Assembly: GCA_950106755.1 (NCBI GenBank)
Contig: OX467086.1
Span: forward strand, 27,422,001-27,486,000
Reading direction: 5' to 3'
Length of the DNA: 64,000 nucleotides
From: Climacium dendroides
Taxonomy: Eukaryota; Streptophyta; Bryopsida; Hypnales; Climaciaceae
Positions within the stretch are counted from its first letter, which is position 1, and every line of letters starts with the position of its first letter. Below are positions 49,707-62,880 of this stretch, piece after piece. The notes under the pieces are model-generated. The model had not been told where the DNA came from and ran no database searches. It saw only the letters and a program-made list of their open reading frames with translations. The position numbers and the translations under genes are program-made.

Positions 49707-52288
49707 TCAGAATTGAGCAGAATCGGGCCTTTGACTCGCTGAATAGTCGCCACCGCTGTGACCATCGCCACCCCTTGGACCTTTACGCTGGTACGCAGCG
49801 CGCATATAGAGAGCCTCACTTTGAACATTTTGCTTGTTATTCCGTAATATGTTGAGCAATGCAGTGGCTTTATCCCTAGCACGTTGCGTTCCGTGCTCTT
49901 GCAGAGTCACTAGGGGTTCCACAGCGCCGGCCTGCAATGCCTGTCCCTTGAAGCGAAGATTTTGGTTGGCGAGTTGAAGAAGAGCAGCAGCAGCGTGCTC
50001 TCGTACAGAAGCCCAGTCGACTGATCCCCCTCTACTCGAAGAATCTGAATCACCATCTGCTGAAAATATGCTCATTAGCAAATAACTTGATAACATGACG
50101 TACAACTTTCATGATGTCTGGGCCAACAACAACTATAATAAATAGCAGCGAAGCATATTAAGTTGATTCTGATGATTGATAGAACCAGATACGCTGAAAA
50201 TACGATTGGCAAGCACTAGAAACGTTCACTAGAGGAAGCCTATAAACAACGTCTCTTCTCGTTTTCCTACTCCTGAATCCCTAAACGAGGACAGAATTTA
50301 GGCATACCTGCACCTGGACCTAGACCAACCGAAGCCTCTGTCCCTGCACTCAGAAGGCGAACAAAAGCAGAAACCCCATGCCCCTCGCTGATTGCAGAAC
50401 GACCCTCCTGGGTCGCGGCCAAGTTGGAAAGTATCAAAAGGGCCCTGCTCACTAAATCTGATGATTCTTCTTGCACGAGCTGCAACAATATTGGAACTGC
50501 ACCCGCCTTAATGAGCTTGCTCCTATTAATATGGGCAAAAGACAAGTGATACAATGCCATTGCGGCATCCCTCTGAGCTCCAGGAGGTCCACTCTGCAAG
50601 ACATGAATCAAAGGAGGAATGGCACCTAGCACACCAATGGCCATCTTGTTCTCATCGTTCAAGGCAAGGCTGAACAGTGCGCCTGCAGAGTGTTCTTGAG
50701 TAGCATCTGAACGTCCCTTGAGAAGTTCAATGAGGCTAGGCACCACTCCAGCTCGTGCAATTTTGATCTTGTTTTCATTTGCGAGGGACAAGTTCATCAT
50801 CGCAGCAACGGCATTGATTTGCACATTCACGTATTGCGACTGTAGCAGGGGTAACAATGCAGCTAAAAGGCCGGGTGTACAAAGCGCGAGCCTATAATCT
50901 ATTCCAGGTTCCGTATTTCGCGTGAGCCGTCTAATTTCGGCTGCAGCTTCCTCCTGTTCCAACGGCTGAGGATGCTGTAACTTATAAATCAGCTCGCCCT
51001 CAATACCATCGCCTTCCTGAATTTGTCCCGGGCCTTCGCTTCTGTCCCTGACATACGATGAGGGAGTCGTCTGTAAGGGTAGGGGGGTTCGGCCACGTCC
51101 GTGAAAAGATTCCACGTCTTCTCTGAGCGTGCTTGCCGATGCTGAATGGACGTACCTAGGAGCATGACCACTTGTGGAAGAAGGCCACTCACTACTATCG
51201 ATACCATGATCACTGGACCCATGCCAAGATTTCCCATTGCCCGAACTTTCAGTGTATTCAGCCGACGACGGACCCCTATCAAAGTCACGAGAGGATTCTC
51301 TTGACCCCGAAGATTTCATTCGAGAGTCAGAAGTTTGTGGCCTCCTGTTCCAAAGAGGTCCATCTTGTGGAGCTCCTTTCGGTAATGACCATGTGGGTTG
51401 GCCAGCACGCTCAATTGGCCCCACCTCATCACCTTGACTCCCCTGGCTCGAATAATGGTCTTCTCTTTGGTTAAAACCCCCACTGTTACCAGGACTCCGG
51501 CCATCATAACTCAGTCCATAGGACCCACTGTTGCCAGCACTCCTGGCATCATAACTCAGCCCATAGGTCCCACTGTTGCCAGCACTCTGAGTATCGCCAT
51601 CTAGTATATCGCCATTTCCAAATCCAGGTCTTGCTGGATCGCTACTAAATCCAGGTCTACCATTGTCGACAGAGCGTGTAGGAGTCGGTGGATCACTACC
51701 GTCACTTATAAATGTTGTTCGGACAACATCCTCCACCGATTGAGTTGCGTGTTGAACAGTTGGAACCTCAGGATTCAATACCTTGTGCTTTGCACACCAG
51801 GTCTGGATAGCAGTCCTCAATGCAATATTGGGTGTGAGGTTTTGATGATCCAAGCTTTGTCCCGTCTTAAAGCAGTGGCGATTGCCTTGCTGGAGCCAAA
51901 TCTGTATGCACAAACGTTCGTAACTTTCTCCAGACGCTATAATCACGGGATCAGCCATTAAACATTTGGAAATTGGGCATATAAATTCGTTCGGGAGTTG
52001 CTTCGCCGATTTCTTGGACTTATGAAAGTTAAAAGACCACGAGCTCTTTTTTTCAGTTTCTGGCTTCTCAGCTACTTCGTGAGCATCTGTCGAAATCGCG
52101 GACAACGCGACAGGCCCCAGCGAGCCACTTGTTGTATTGCCCGAGCCGCTGGATGCTGGGGAATCAGTTCCTGCACCAGCAAATCCGAGGCCAGAGGAAC
52201 CTTGAACATTCTCCTCCTTTACCGCATCCCCTGTCTTCCTTCTCCCAATATGTAACCGATGCAAAGTGTGGGAAATAGTTCCAGCCAT
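49707..52288 (-). CDS. U-box/ARM-repeat E3 ubiquitin ligase, PUB38-41-like
   Basis: Two coding exons (50308-52288 and 49707-50059) joined by a GT-AG intron with matching phase give about 777 residues. The start is MAGTISHTLHRL at 52288; an in-frame upstream ATG at 52333 lacks supporting composition. U-box at residues ~100-172: NEFICPISKCLMADPVIIASGESYERLCIQIWL..LTPNIALRTAIQTWC. A Ser/Gly/Asp-rich linker follows with three ~15-residue repeats (SAGNSGTYGLSYDAR). ARM repeats run from ~430 to ~740 (LLPLLQSQYVNVQINAVAAMMNLS, GAIPPLIHVLQSG, GAVPILLQLVQE..). The U-box recruits E2-ubiquitin and the ARM array binds substrate. PUB38-41 relatives act in brassinosteroid, immunity and development pathways; the target here is unknown. 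The reading frame is intact. Confidence 0.92.
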
Positions 52289-54250
52289 GCCACTCCCTCT
52301 TACAACAACACTGTGAAAACTGAACCACACCAACTAATTCTATTGAACCCGAGTATCCACAGAAACCGGGTCCTGAGTGTGCTAATTTTGAACGGAAATG
52401 AACCCAAGTACTCGCTTTTTCTGGAATCTGGAAGACAACGTACAGCATTCAAAACCACCAGATGACATTGCAAATCACTCGTGCAACAAGCAGTACTTCT
52501 AAGAATTCCGCCCATGAATCAACATCCCCACCTGTTTCTACTACACTGAAGCAAACTGAACATGAAGAATATTCGGTCGGGAGCTCAAATTGGCGAGCTG
52601 GACCGCAAAGATAAGTCAAATAAACCTCCGCTGAATCAATTCCCCTAGTGCAATATTCACAAAAGAACTTTGACTTATTACAATCTGCATATGAGAGACA
52701 TGCAACTTAACAACTGAGATATTATTCATCCTTGAACAGTAGTGCACCAAAAAGTTGGAAAAATGAGTGTACCTCTTTTGCTGGATATGCCCTTCACTTT
52801 GAGCAAATACAGCTTCTAAACCGCTCGACTCAGCTTGCTAATTTCAAACACCCGTAAGTGCCAAGATGAACAGCCCGAAACTCAAGGATCCAAGCGGAAC
52901 ACAGATTTTACCAGTCCAACAGGGGCACAAACAATCCATACCACAATCTGGAGTCCTGAATAATCAGCACACATACAATTAGTCTTCAGGGCGAACCATG
53001 CACATTTTCAGTATGCACTCGTGGCGCACAAGCATCCATAGGATAGAGATTTTTATGAATGTGCCATTGTCTATGGCAGACGGCAAGAATTCAAAGAAAG
53101 TTAGCCTACCGAACATGGAAACAAAGATTACAGTGAACTCGACCGGAAAGGTTGGCAATACTGACATTCCAGCAACTTTGCTATCTACAAAGATCAAAGC
53201 ACAAGCTGATAAAATCAGACATCGCGATGTGTATATGGTGGCCATCAGGAAGATTTGAGGCACATTCCTGGCATATAACTACGTCTGCTCAACGAATAAT
53301 AAACCCTGGCCTCACACTGAATATTTAAGGAAGAAATCGTGGTTACGCGACGGACACATTTTTGAGACGTAACTTGCAAGAAACTGAAGCGACTGACAGA
53401 ACACATTAGGTCACATAGATGCGAAAAAGTTTTCTCAGACTGCTTCGAATAAATTCAACAAAAACAACAAAAACAACAGAATACAGAACTTACAAAACAA
53501 TACTGTCTACTCTATACCTAAGAAATATCACTGAGCCGCTACCGACTACATCAAAGTTGAAAACAAACCTTACTATCGAGTCAAGCCCACTTTGAGTGGA
53601 AAGATCCGTTCAATAGCAGTAGTTCCCAGCAACATCACAGCCTAAGTCTCACTCTATCACTCTCACTCCCAAGATTGCATCACTACTGCCTCCCTCTTCC
53701 AGGTCGCATTTCGCACAGTAAAAAGCTCAGTTAAGAATCTATACCAAATTCGCAAGATGAAAAAGGTAACTTGCAATTATATTTCCTGCAGAAAATCGAA
53801 TGCTTCAAGAAACGCCCCGAGATCCTGCAGCGCACTGGCGCGATACAGGGACCTCCTCGAAAACTAGCTCTGGGGAGCAAGCATTGCATTCCGACTGGAC
53901 ACGAAGGAAGCACGAGTTCCAAAATCAAAACCAGGGAGAGTCAGGTGGTACCTGAAAAGCCAAGTATTACCTTAAGAGAAGCAGACTGTGCAGAGGTGGA
54001 GTCGAATGGCGAAGAAGGAAGTCCGCTTCGGCGCGCTCATTGGCGAGCAGTGAGCCATCCGACAAGCAAGGTTCGACGGAGAAGAAGGAGGAACAGGAGC
54101 GCGGGAGCGAGAGGGAGAGTGGAGACCAGATCACAGGAAAGACTGGCAGGGAAGAGTCGGGGACTAAGCTTATTCAGTCGGGCAGGCTTTGGCTGCCCAT
54201 CCGTGTGGCCTGACTCTGCTCTCTCTTGAGTTAAGGTAACTGCACCTAAA
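52289..54250 (-). other. 5' region of the U-box gene: leader, probable leader intron, promoter
   Basis: Balanced base composition, no transposon termini, and no long coding frame of recognised type. The G+C-richest part (53.95-54.2 kb) probably marks the transcription start region of the minus-strand gene. A 5' leader intron is likely because the ATG lies about 1.8 kb from it, but I could not fix its sites. Confidence 0.4.
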
Positions 54251-54638
54251 ATGGACCACTCCTCAAAATTGATCCCTATTTTTGAAGGGAAACTGAACAG
54301 GGAGGATACCAAAAATGAAGCGCATGACAAGGACATATGGAAGGTGAATTTTGAGTAGTGTGCAGTTCTATTTATAGTACTATGGAGGTGGCAACCTTAG
54401 AAGTCAACAATTTTGGCTACACTTACTTTCTGTTGCTTTAACTTCATCTCTAGTTTGATTCTTCATGTGCATCAAATGCATTTTGGCATCACCTATATGA
54501 GACTTTTAGCACCCTACATCTTGCATCTTTGAAAATTTGTAACTAATTCACAATGTGTCCAAAAAATTAAGGAACCACTTGCATTTTGATTCACAGTCCT
54601 TCACGAGTGTGCGAAAATTGTTGTTCATTTTCTAGAGT
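54251..54638. other. Spacer, nothing recognised
   Basis: AT-rich DNA between the U-box promoter region and the TIR element; no motif. Confidence 0.4.
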
Positions 54639-55494
54639 ATACTAGCGGTTGGCGCTTGCTATGCTACGCATTCACCATTAGAATTTCATTAGAATTTTTA
54701 TGTATTAGATAGAATGCAGAGCAAGAATTTCAATAAATCTTCAAATAAAAATTACTAAAATCTTCATATAATTTTTTTAATAAATAAGCATATATTGAAA
54801 TAAATAATAGAAATTTAATGAATGATGAATGAAATACATGCAATGATGAATATGGTAAAAGATACATATACATTAGAATGCATTAGAAATTTGACTCAAT
54901 TGTTACAAACAATGGCAATTCAAATAAAAAAATTTAAAGGAAAAACTTGTAAATCTCAAAAGCTTCATGAACAATTTAATTGTTGTGAAATCCAAAATCG
55001 GTTCAATCTAATAAATTTCTCAAATCATTTGGTAGTAGCAATAGAAAATTGAAATCAAAAGTTCAAAGCTCACAAAAGTACAAAATCATAGAAATGCAAA
55101 AGAAGTATAAAGCCAAGAAAAGCAATGGAATTGCTACCTTTATAATATCACCATATTGATCCTCTTTAATATCACCTCAATTGCAACGACTATATTATTT
55201 CTATAATATCACCCTTTGTAAAAAATGATATTACAAAGGTGATTGTGAACTGCTATTCTATTTCAATAATACCACATTGTGTGAAAATATGATTTCTATG
55301 TATGCATGATTGGAAATATTTTTATAAAATAATTATTTTAAAGACTTATCAAAATCATTATCATGCATTCTATTCGAATATATCAAATTTTTACTAATAC
55401 GTGATACAATGAATGTGTAGCATAGCAAGCACGAGCCCCTAGTATTAATGGTAGCATTTGTGATATTACAAATGGACTTATGATTTAGTAGTAT
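54639..55494. mobile_element. Unclassified TIR element with conserved short frame, copy 2
   Basis: Begins ATACTAGCGGTTGGCGCTTG and ends TAGTAGTAT, aligning end to end with 48169-49033 with perhaps 10% difference by eye. The plus frame at 54822-55052 (MMNEIHAMMNMVKDTYTLECIRNLT..) matches the copy-1 frame, without frameshift over about 60 residues. Confidence 0.65.
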
Positions 55495-58267
55495 GATTGT
55501 TATGTCATAGAGCTTATTCATGCAATTTTAGGTGTAGTTACCTTACCTTTTAAGCTTAACTCTTGAACAGCACGAAGGCCCTTTGTAATTGTATAGGAGT
55601 GTTTTTCACGTATTTGGAACAATCTAGCGTGGATTTAGGATTTCTGGTCTTTAGCAAAGTAGAAGGACTTGCTCCGATGCATCGATTGCCATGTCCCACA
55701 ACTCAAAATACTAGACAACGCGAGGGGTTAGGGTTAGAATATACAAACTACCATACAATACACACAACGCAACGTATGATAAAGGACCTGAGGATTTGGC
55801 AGGTCATGGAAAGCGAACGTAGCTATATCCGTTGGCAAACAAATGTGGGAGAGCTGGGTGAGTGGTGAGAGTGGCGCCTTCGAATTCCTCTCCGAGAAAA
55901 GAGGTTTTATAGCGCTCATTTTCTAACAGAATTGCTAAGCACGGACACAGGAATGCACCGTGAGATTTGTGGGATGATCGTTTCTTGTTTCTTGTCAATT
56001 CATCGCTTGTGATGTGAAGTGATTCCACTTGTTTTCTCTTTTGTCTTCTTTGTTGTCTGCAAAGCAATTAGGCCTTGTAGCCAAGAAGGGATGCCACCAA
56101 GATTTCTTGGCAAAATTCGTTACTTTTCCACCACAGTAACCATTACACCCAACTTGGCTTGTTGGTGTGTTGTCATACATGAGGACCTTTAGCTATGAGG
56201 ATGGCAGAGGTAGTCGTATTTGCTGCATGCCCCGTGCATTTCCAAGCGACCCGCCTCCCCTGTCTATGGTTGGTACTTTTATGAATTCGCTTCTGTGGGC
56301 TTTTATTGTCCCCGAATTTTTCATAGGCACCCCCACATCATTATAAATGAGTCCATTGGAGTGATTTTCCAACGCTGAACTAGTGAATTTTGAAAAAAAA
56401 ATTGTGGTGTCGCATAGCACAAGTTGTTGTGCTTGTGTGAGGCATTTCGTGAAGTTCTTTGTCATTCCGGGAACTTGAGGCCTCGCAAAAATTTGAGGGT
56501 TTTCTCAAGTCAATAAGAATGTAATCAGAATGATTGAAATCATTGAGTGGGGCCAATAAGGCACTTCTTGAAATTCACGCACGATCATATGCAGCACATA
56601 CGACATCATAGACTCAGACCCTAAGGGCCATTTAGGGATTAACCTTAGAAAACATAACATTGTTAATCACCCTAAACTATTCTCCCTTATAATTCCTCCC
56701 TAGATACCTAGAAGGAAATTCAATTTAGTTTGAAAGAAGACATTGGATAAAGGAAGACAATAGATAGGCAAGTGCAAACTTGAGAGATTGCTAACGAATT
56801 TTATTTAAGTAGGTATGAAATTGCAAATCATTTGTTGCATTCATTTTTTCCCCATGATTATTGGAATTACAATAATTATTCTTTGTTGGTCAATCTATGA
56901 ATATGGTGTAGTATTACAAACTCAATTCAATTTTTAAAATGTGCCATAAGGGATGATTGTTATTTCAAATTTCCTACTAACTAAACTACTTCAAAAAAAT
57001 AATATATAAAATATTGAAATGATAGAATTAATTATAAAATGTGTGCAATGAACTTTAAGGAAGTTGGAGTTTGAAAAAACACAAGATGAAATTCTTTGAA
57101 GTACCAAACTCCTTGAACTGCCTTGTGGTCAAATGGAGTTTGGAGTTGTTTTCCTTTATACTAAGGTAGAACAACCCATTGTGGTTAGATGACCCATAGT
57201 AAACACCTAGGGAATGATTCCATCATAGTTTTTTTCAATATGTGAAATTTTGACCACAATGCATGTCTTACATGATAGTAATAGAGTGATTAATGACTTC
57301 ATTGGGAACTTTCTACTTTTCAGTGTCAATTCATTGTAAGAATTGATTTTTTAGGCATTCCATGTTAGAAAATACTATAACTGTTTTAGGTGAACAAAAT
57401 GAGTTTGATGGACTTAGATTTTGTTGGTTCTAAGGTAGTCTACAAACTCTTTGGGGTTATGATGCATTGAACGCTTCAAAAATTCATAGCAAATTCATAC
57501 TTTGTCTAAAAACATAATTTCAATTGCTCTCATTGTTTCTCACTTGTACTAACATGGGAATTTTTTTTAAAAATTTCAGCAACAACATGAGGTCAAACTC
57601 CTAATTCTGACTAGAATAGGCTATTTTACCTTATTTTTTGCTAAATTTTTTTTGACACCCCTTCTACAAATTAGGATTTTTATTTTTATTAACTCTAATA
57701 TTGGAAAAAATAATGAATGAATAAATATTGAAACTTGGATAATGACTTATTTATTGTTAGACATTGAAAATGGAAGTTTGACTTTGAAGTTGCAATGGTA
57801 AGGGGCTTTTGCTTGGGGAAAAAAAAGATCCCTCTAGTGTTGTTTAATAAAGTTATGGGACACTATAGACACTAAGAGTTTGATGGATGACTTCACCTAA
57901 GATTGTAGAATAGAAAAGCATGTGTTTCTTCAAATAGTTTTTTGGATATTGCTTGAATACATTTTCATTGTGTAATATTACAAATTCCCTCATTATAGGA
58001 TTACTAATTTTTCTAAAGAAGAAGATGCTAAATTAGCCATAGATCATCCTTCTAAGATATTTTGGCCATTTTTGGCTATTTATTCTTGATGTAAATTTTA
58101 GTCATAAAAATGATATAATTTAAATTTGAATTCAACTCAAATTTATAAATTCAAATTATATCAATTTATGAATTTTAATTTATGAATCTTATCAATTGAA
58201 GTTTCTACTCCAATTGAGAATTTTTAAAATTCATAAATTTTGATTTTTTTTTGCAATATGAACTTTA
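55495..58267. other. Spacer and old repeat, no gene supported
   Basis: 55.5-56.6 kb is less AT-rich, with short frames on both strands and no domain. A terminus-like ATTTAGGGATTAA near 56.63 kb resembles the piggyBac-type right end. 57.9-58.27 kb is copy 2 of the old repeat described at 47.8-49.4 kb. Confidence 0.4.
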
Positions 58268-59229
58268 GAGGGTGACTGCAAGAAAGACCGGTACTATTTT
58301 GTGTCACAATAAGAATGACTCTCTTGTCATCCACTCTAACTTTTGAAGCATGAATCTAATGAACTTGAAATTTATATTGGAGATGGTTAACTTGATAGTA
58401 TTCACATCCCTTATTTTTCAAAAAAATTCAAAAATCACTTTATATTTAAATTTAAATTTAGCTAATTTGTCACACTTTACAATTTAGAGGTTTTTAGTAC
58501 TAGAAAGTATTCAAAATTGATGATCTAGAGCTAAACTTTTTGTAGTATATTTACCAAAGGAAATTTATTTTATGTCCTCCACATGCATGCTAATAAGGCT
58601 CCTTTGCGTGCGCATTTTTGAACATTGAAGAAGGTTTTAAGATCATTCTTTTTGTGAACTTTCTCATTATAAATTTATCCCAAATTTTCAGTTTTTAGTT
58701 TTAAAAAAGAATTCTTTTCTTACTTTTTACAAATTAAAATGTGAAAGTACCTATTTTCCAGAGATTTTGCTAGTTCATGAGACTTTTCTATTTTTCCTAC
58801 TTAAAGATTTTTTCTATGATTTTCTTTCTTCATTAGATGAAATTTGAAGCCAATAGAAGACTTTGGATTCCCATAAGTTCCCAGACTATAGAGAACTCTA
58901 GAAACTTTGTCAAATCAACAATCTAACATGGCCAAGCCCCTTTTTCATCAAATAATATTTTTTTTAATTTTTAAAAATATTTTTCTTGAAATAAAATATT
59001 TTTTTAATATTTTATTATTATTTTAATATTCTGAAGCATTGGGAACAAGCCTAAAACGGCCCTCCCAATTCTTCAAATCTCTTCTAATAAAGGTGCCTTT
59101 TTCTTAAAGGTGTATACAGTTTTTAAACTTCACATTTAATTTTTTTTAGTTATATAGTATTCCTAAAAGAAAAAATTAGTACTATAGAAAACGCTACAAA
59201 AAACAGTCAATCTTTCTTACAACCACCCT
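58268..59229. mobile_element. PIF/Harbinger-like TIR element
   Basis: Ends GAGGGTGACTGCAAGAAAGA and, inverted, AGGGTGGTTGTAAGAAAGAT. It interrupts a sequence that is continuous at 48.10 kb (GAACTCTAGGCCTATAA), so its limits are set by an empty site. Flanking TTA and TAA fit the TWA target of PIF/Harbinger, but the two sides are not identical. No transposase. A family T1 element is nested at 58833-59087. Confidence 0.6.
58833..59087. mobile_element. Small TIR element (family T1), second copy
   Basis: TTAGATGAAATTTGAAG at the left and, inverted, TTAGAAGAGATTTGAAG at the right. The interior matches 13120-13360 (CAATAGAAGACTTTGGATTC, AAATCAACAATCTAAC). Confidence 0.6.
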
Positions 59230-59600
59230 AAGCCTATAATCGTGGTTTGTTTGTTTCTAATTTCAAATTGACATGGTTACTTTGGTTTATACAATAATGT
59301 TATAAACTATTATGTATATTTATGGTAAAATTTTTAGCTTATTTAAGAATATTTTGTATTTGATATGAATTTTCTTCATTTTTTTCTTAAGAAATTCACA
59401 GTAATTTGAAAGTTTTTCTGAAAAAATTTGAAACTTTTTATTACTTGTATTAGACATATGATTTCATTTTTAAAAATCAAATATAAAATTTTTCATTCAA
59501 ATCTAGTTGCAAAATAGCAACAAACATAGTGATGGACAATGAAGTTTGAAATGAGTGGTCACGGGTTTGTTCTTCTAGATTTAACTGTAAAAGACATTGT
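59230..59600. repeat. Old dispersed repeat, copy 2, right part
   Basis: Aligns with 49.03-49.30 kb (TATTTTGTATTTGAT, TTTCTTCATT, AAATAGCAACAAACA). See the entry at 47758 for the left part and the empty-site logic. Confidence 0.55.
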
Positions 59601-59849
59601 AGACCTAAAAATCCTGATGGATGACTTCATTTGGTAATTATAAAAACAAAAAATGCACCTATTGATTCAATAATTGGGGTATTTTGGTGTCCAACAATAC
59701 TAGTCTATGAATGCAAAGATATGAACCTACGAGCTTTGAACTAAGTTGTAAGTACACACTTAAAACCATTTGAAGGTATTTATAACATATGTATTGTTAT
59801 AGTGTACTTATGTTATGAAGTAATGCATTGTAATGATGCAATAAATTGT

Positions 59850-59927
59850 AATTAACGTGTGAACCCATGAAACAATGATAAACACATAATAACTATTGAC
59901 AAACTGTAGGGTCTAAACTTTGTGATG
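59850..59927. repeat. Partial copy of the gag-inserted hairpin MITE family
   Basis: Plus strand GAACCCATGAAACAATGATA followed by ACTGTAGGGTCTAAACTTTG matches the inverse of 41899-41980. The opposite end is not recognised. Confidence 0.6.
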
Positions 59928-61718
59928 ATGTTAACCATTTGATATTATACAAGCTTTCTAACATCTTTCTAGTTTTTTATGTTATTCAAAATTATGTGTT
60001 TAGATTGATTACATTTGGCTTCTTTGGAACCTTATGGATTACTCCCCTACTTTGTAGAGGTCATTATGCATTTGAAGTAGATGCAAATTGGTCAAAATTA
60101 GTTATAATTTAGTTTCAAATTATGTATTATTGATGTTTTATTTGAATGAAGCTTACTAGGTTTTGCTTTAACTATATTCCAAAATTTTGAAGAAATTCAA
60201 GAATCTAATGAATTATTGCAATTACAAGGTCAATGAATTAAAATCCAAATTATACAAAATTTATTATTTTCTTGTTGCATTTTTTTCTTTTAGAATAATT
60301 ATTGAAATTAGATTTCAAAATATTGGTTCTCATTCAAACCTTCTCTCTTTTGTTAAAATCCCAAACTACTCTAATGTAAATTTTATTCAATATAATTTTA
60401 TATACACAACATACTTAAAAGTTTACAAAAATTTAATTTTTCCATGTAATTGATTTGGAAAAATCAATTTATGAATTGGGAGGGAGAAATTTCTTACAAA
60501 AAAATACCAAAATTTTATTTGTCAATCATGATAAAAGCTAAATTTAGACTGATAGTGGTAATCTAATGTGAAGGTCATTGGAAAGGGCTACAGGGTGCTT
60601 AGTGTCCCTTAAAATAAAATAAGTATCTGAGAAATTTTCATGGTGATTTGCCATTACTACTCGTTTATCATGAAGAAATTTCAAATTAGATTTTTTGTTG
60701 TATTTTAAAAAAAAAATTGTTGTAAAATTTGTAGAATGTTAATTCTTCTTGAAACTAAAAGAAATTGATAGGCATTCATGTGACCACATTCAATAAAAAG
60801 GTACCAAAGTAAGAAGTAGGATATTGGCACATTCCTTTTAACTATTGGTATCTAATTTTATTTTAAAAATTAGGTTCAATAAATACTAAAAATAAAAAAA
60901 TAATAAGATTCCTCTCCTTCTATTTTAGTTTTTTTCTCAAAAATAATTTCTAACAAATTCATCATCTATTTTAGATTTTTTTGAAGATCCCTACATCTAC
61001 ATTATGATTTTGTAATTAGTGTTCATGATCTTTTGTGCAGAACACTCCCTTACTATTGAAACTAAAGTAAGTACACCAAAAATTATCACTAACTAAAATT
61101 GTACCTATAATGAAGGTATTCATACTAAAAATGTATGTCATTTGAACACCATAGCCTAGTGTTGATTCCTAATATATCTATAATTAGAATTTTAAAAATT
61201 TATAATTTATTCATATATTGTCTACATAATGCATCATAAAGTGTGTTGGAATATTTTTTTACTTAACAATAAGATCCTATATAATTAAATTTTGTCATAT
61301 AATAAAAATTATGTTTAGTTACAAAATACTCTTAAGTTACACCAACTTCAAGTAAGGTAGAAGTTATTTTTCCTGCTTTCAATTGCAATTTGAGACAATT
61401 ATAGGTACACATACCCCAAAGTTGAAGGCTCAAAAATGGAATCTAATTCCACCATTTACATTTTGGATTTGACTAGTCATTGGTCTTCATCCAAAACCAT
61501 CACAAGGTTTCAAAAGTATCCAATGGGAGTTGAAGAGTTTATTGAGGCAACCAATGGAAGTTGAATGTTTTTTGTATCAAGGGTGTTTATTTAAAGGGAG
61601 TCTAGGGGGTATGAAAAAATACCTTATAATTTTAATTAATTAATTTTTTTGTAGAATATTGTGTGAATGTTAGAAAATTATGAAATAATTGAGATTGGTT
61701 TTTTCTTGAGTAGGCTAA
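59928..61718. other. AT-rich spacer, no gene seen
   Basis: Long A/T runs and short accidental frames only; no termini or motifs found. Confidence 0.45.
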
Positions 61719-62138
61719 GAGCATCTCCACTAGGAACTTTCGTATCCCTTTTTCCATCTTGGATGAAAGAAGAGTAAAGATAGAGATAGGGGATGAGAAC
61801 CCTACCACTTTTTCCTTGCATATTTGCAATTTTGAACAATTTACAGAAGTGTCAAAAGAAGTAGTTACAAGTCAAAAGAAGTTGTACACCCAGTAAAAAA
61901 GCCAAATAGAATATTGCAAGTGCAAATCAAAGAAGTACGCACCAGAGAAGCACATTTGAAAGAAGTACATAGTTTATTTGATTCCAATTCTATATATGGC
62001 CTCCCATGTAGGGAATTGGGACTCCCCCAACCCTCCTTAAGTTTTTAGGGACACAACATGTTGGTGGGAGGTGTTCTTCCCTATTTAAACAAAATTTATC
62101 TAAACAAAGATAGGATGAGCCCCTAGTAGGAGATGTTC
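61719..62138. mobile_element. PIF/Harbinger (Tourist-like) MITE
   Basis: Ends GAGCATCTCCACTAGGAAC and, inverted, GAACATCTCCTACTAGGGGC, with TAA repeated on both sides (61716-61718, 62139-62141). GAGCATCTCC is a common terminus of plant MITEs and TWA duplication is the PIF/Harbinger hallmark. 420 bases, non-coding. Confidence 0.8.
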
Positions 62139-62339
62139 TAAGGGCCCATTTCCATCAAGGGGGCAGAATTGGAGGCCCATTCACGTTGACCATGGATAAA
62201 GAGAAGAAAAAAACATTGTAATCTCAACATAGGGTATGGTTGGGAAAGCAAGTTCTAATCTAGGATCTGGAAGGTACAGGAATGTTTACAACTTTTGTAG
62301 AACTGGAGGCTAGAGGTCCAAACCTAAACCCCTCCACCC

Positions 62340-62880
62340 CCAATTGAAAAATGGGCTCTAACATTCTTACCCCCCAAAATCATCATTTTGACCATGCACC
62401 TAGTATTGCTCCAGCGGAAGTTTTGTTTGTTCTCTTACTTCTCCCTTCCCCCTTTAATTTTAATTTTAATTTTCGCCGGGCAGGAGTCATGAAAGTCCAT
62501 GCCAAGTTGCCCCTTGCCAGCTGCGCAGTCCTTCCAGCTCAATCCCCAGCAGTGGTCCCAAATATAATCAGGCGCCCACTCAGAAGGCCCCAAATTAGCC
62601 CACTCAGACCGGTTCAGACGGACGGAGTTCAGCTCTTTCAGCGTTCCGTCAGTTCAGTTCAGTTGGCGTCAGGCACTTCGGTCGTCCATCCAATTCGGAT
62701 GATTTCGTTCATCCCTTCTCCAATTCTCGACATCACAGGAGCGGCACTTCATATATACTGTATATACGATGCGTTCTGCAACACTTGCGAAGATCTCTTG
62801 CATAGACACGAGGGGTACACAGATCGGTGTTATGAAAATCACGGTTCAGATTCCCGTCTTCTTATGAAGTGATACATTTG
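62340..62880 (+). other. GC-richer island with a 173-codon open frame, status uncertain
   Basis: A plus-strand frame runs 62351-62872 but is rich in Pro, Ser and Arg, contains a FNFNFNF run from a simple repeat, and shows no domain. Composition resembles the promoter/leader islands at 12.1-12.95 kb and 54.0 kb. It is more likely a leader or promoter of a gene than a protein. Confidence 0.3.

Noticed and set aside
55563..56465. Possible small genes at 55.5-56.5 kb
   Set aside because: Frames of 90-100 residues without domain, splice support or codon character.
59750..59930. Full second copy of the gag-inserted hairpin MITE
   Set aside because: Only one end matches; the opposite arm could not be found, so it is listed as a partial copy.
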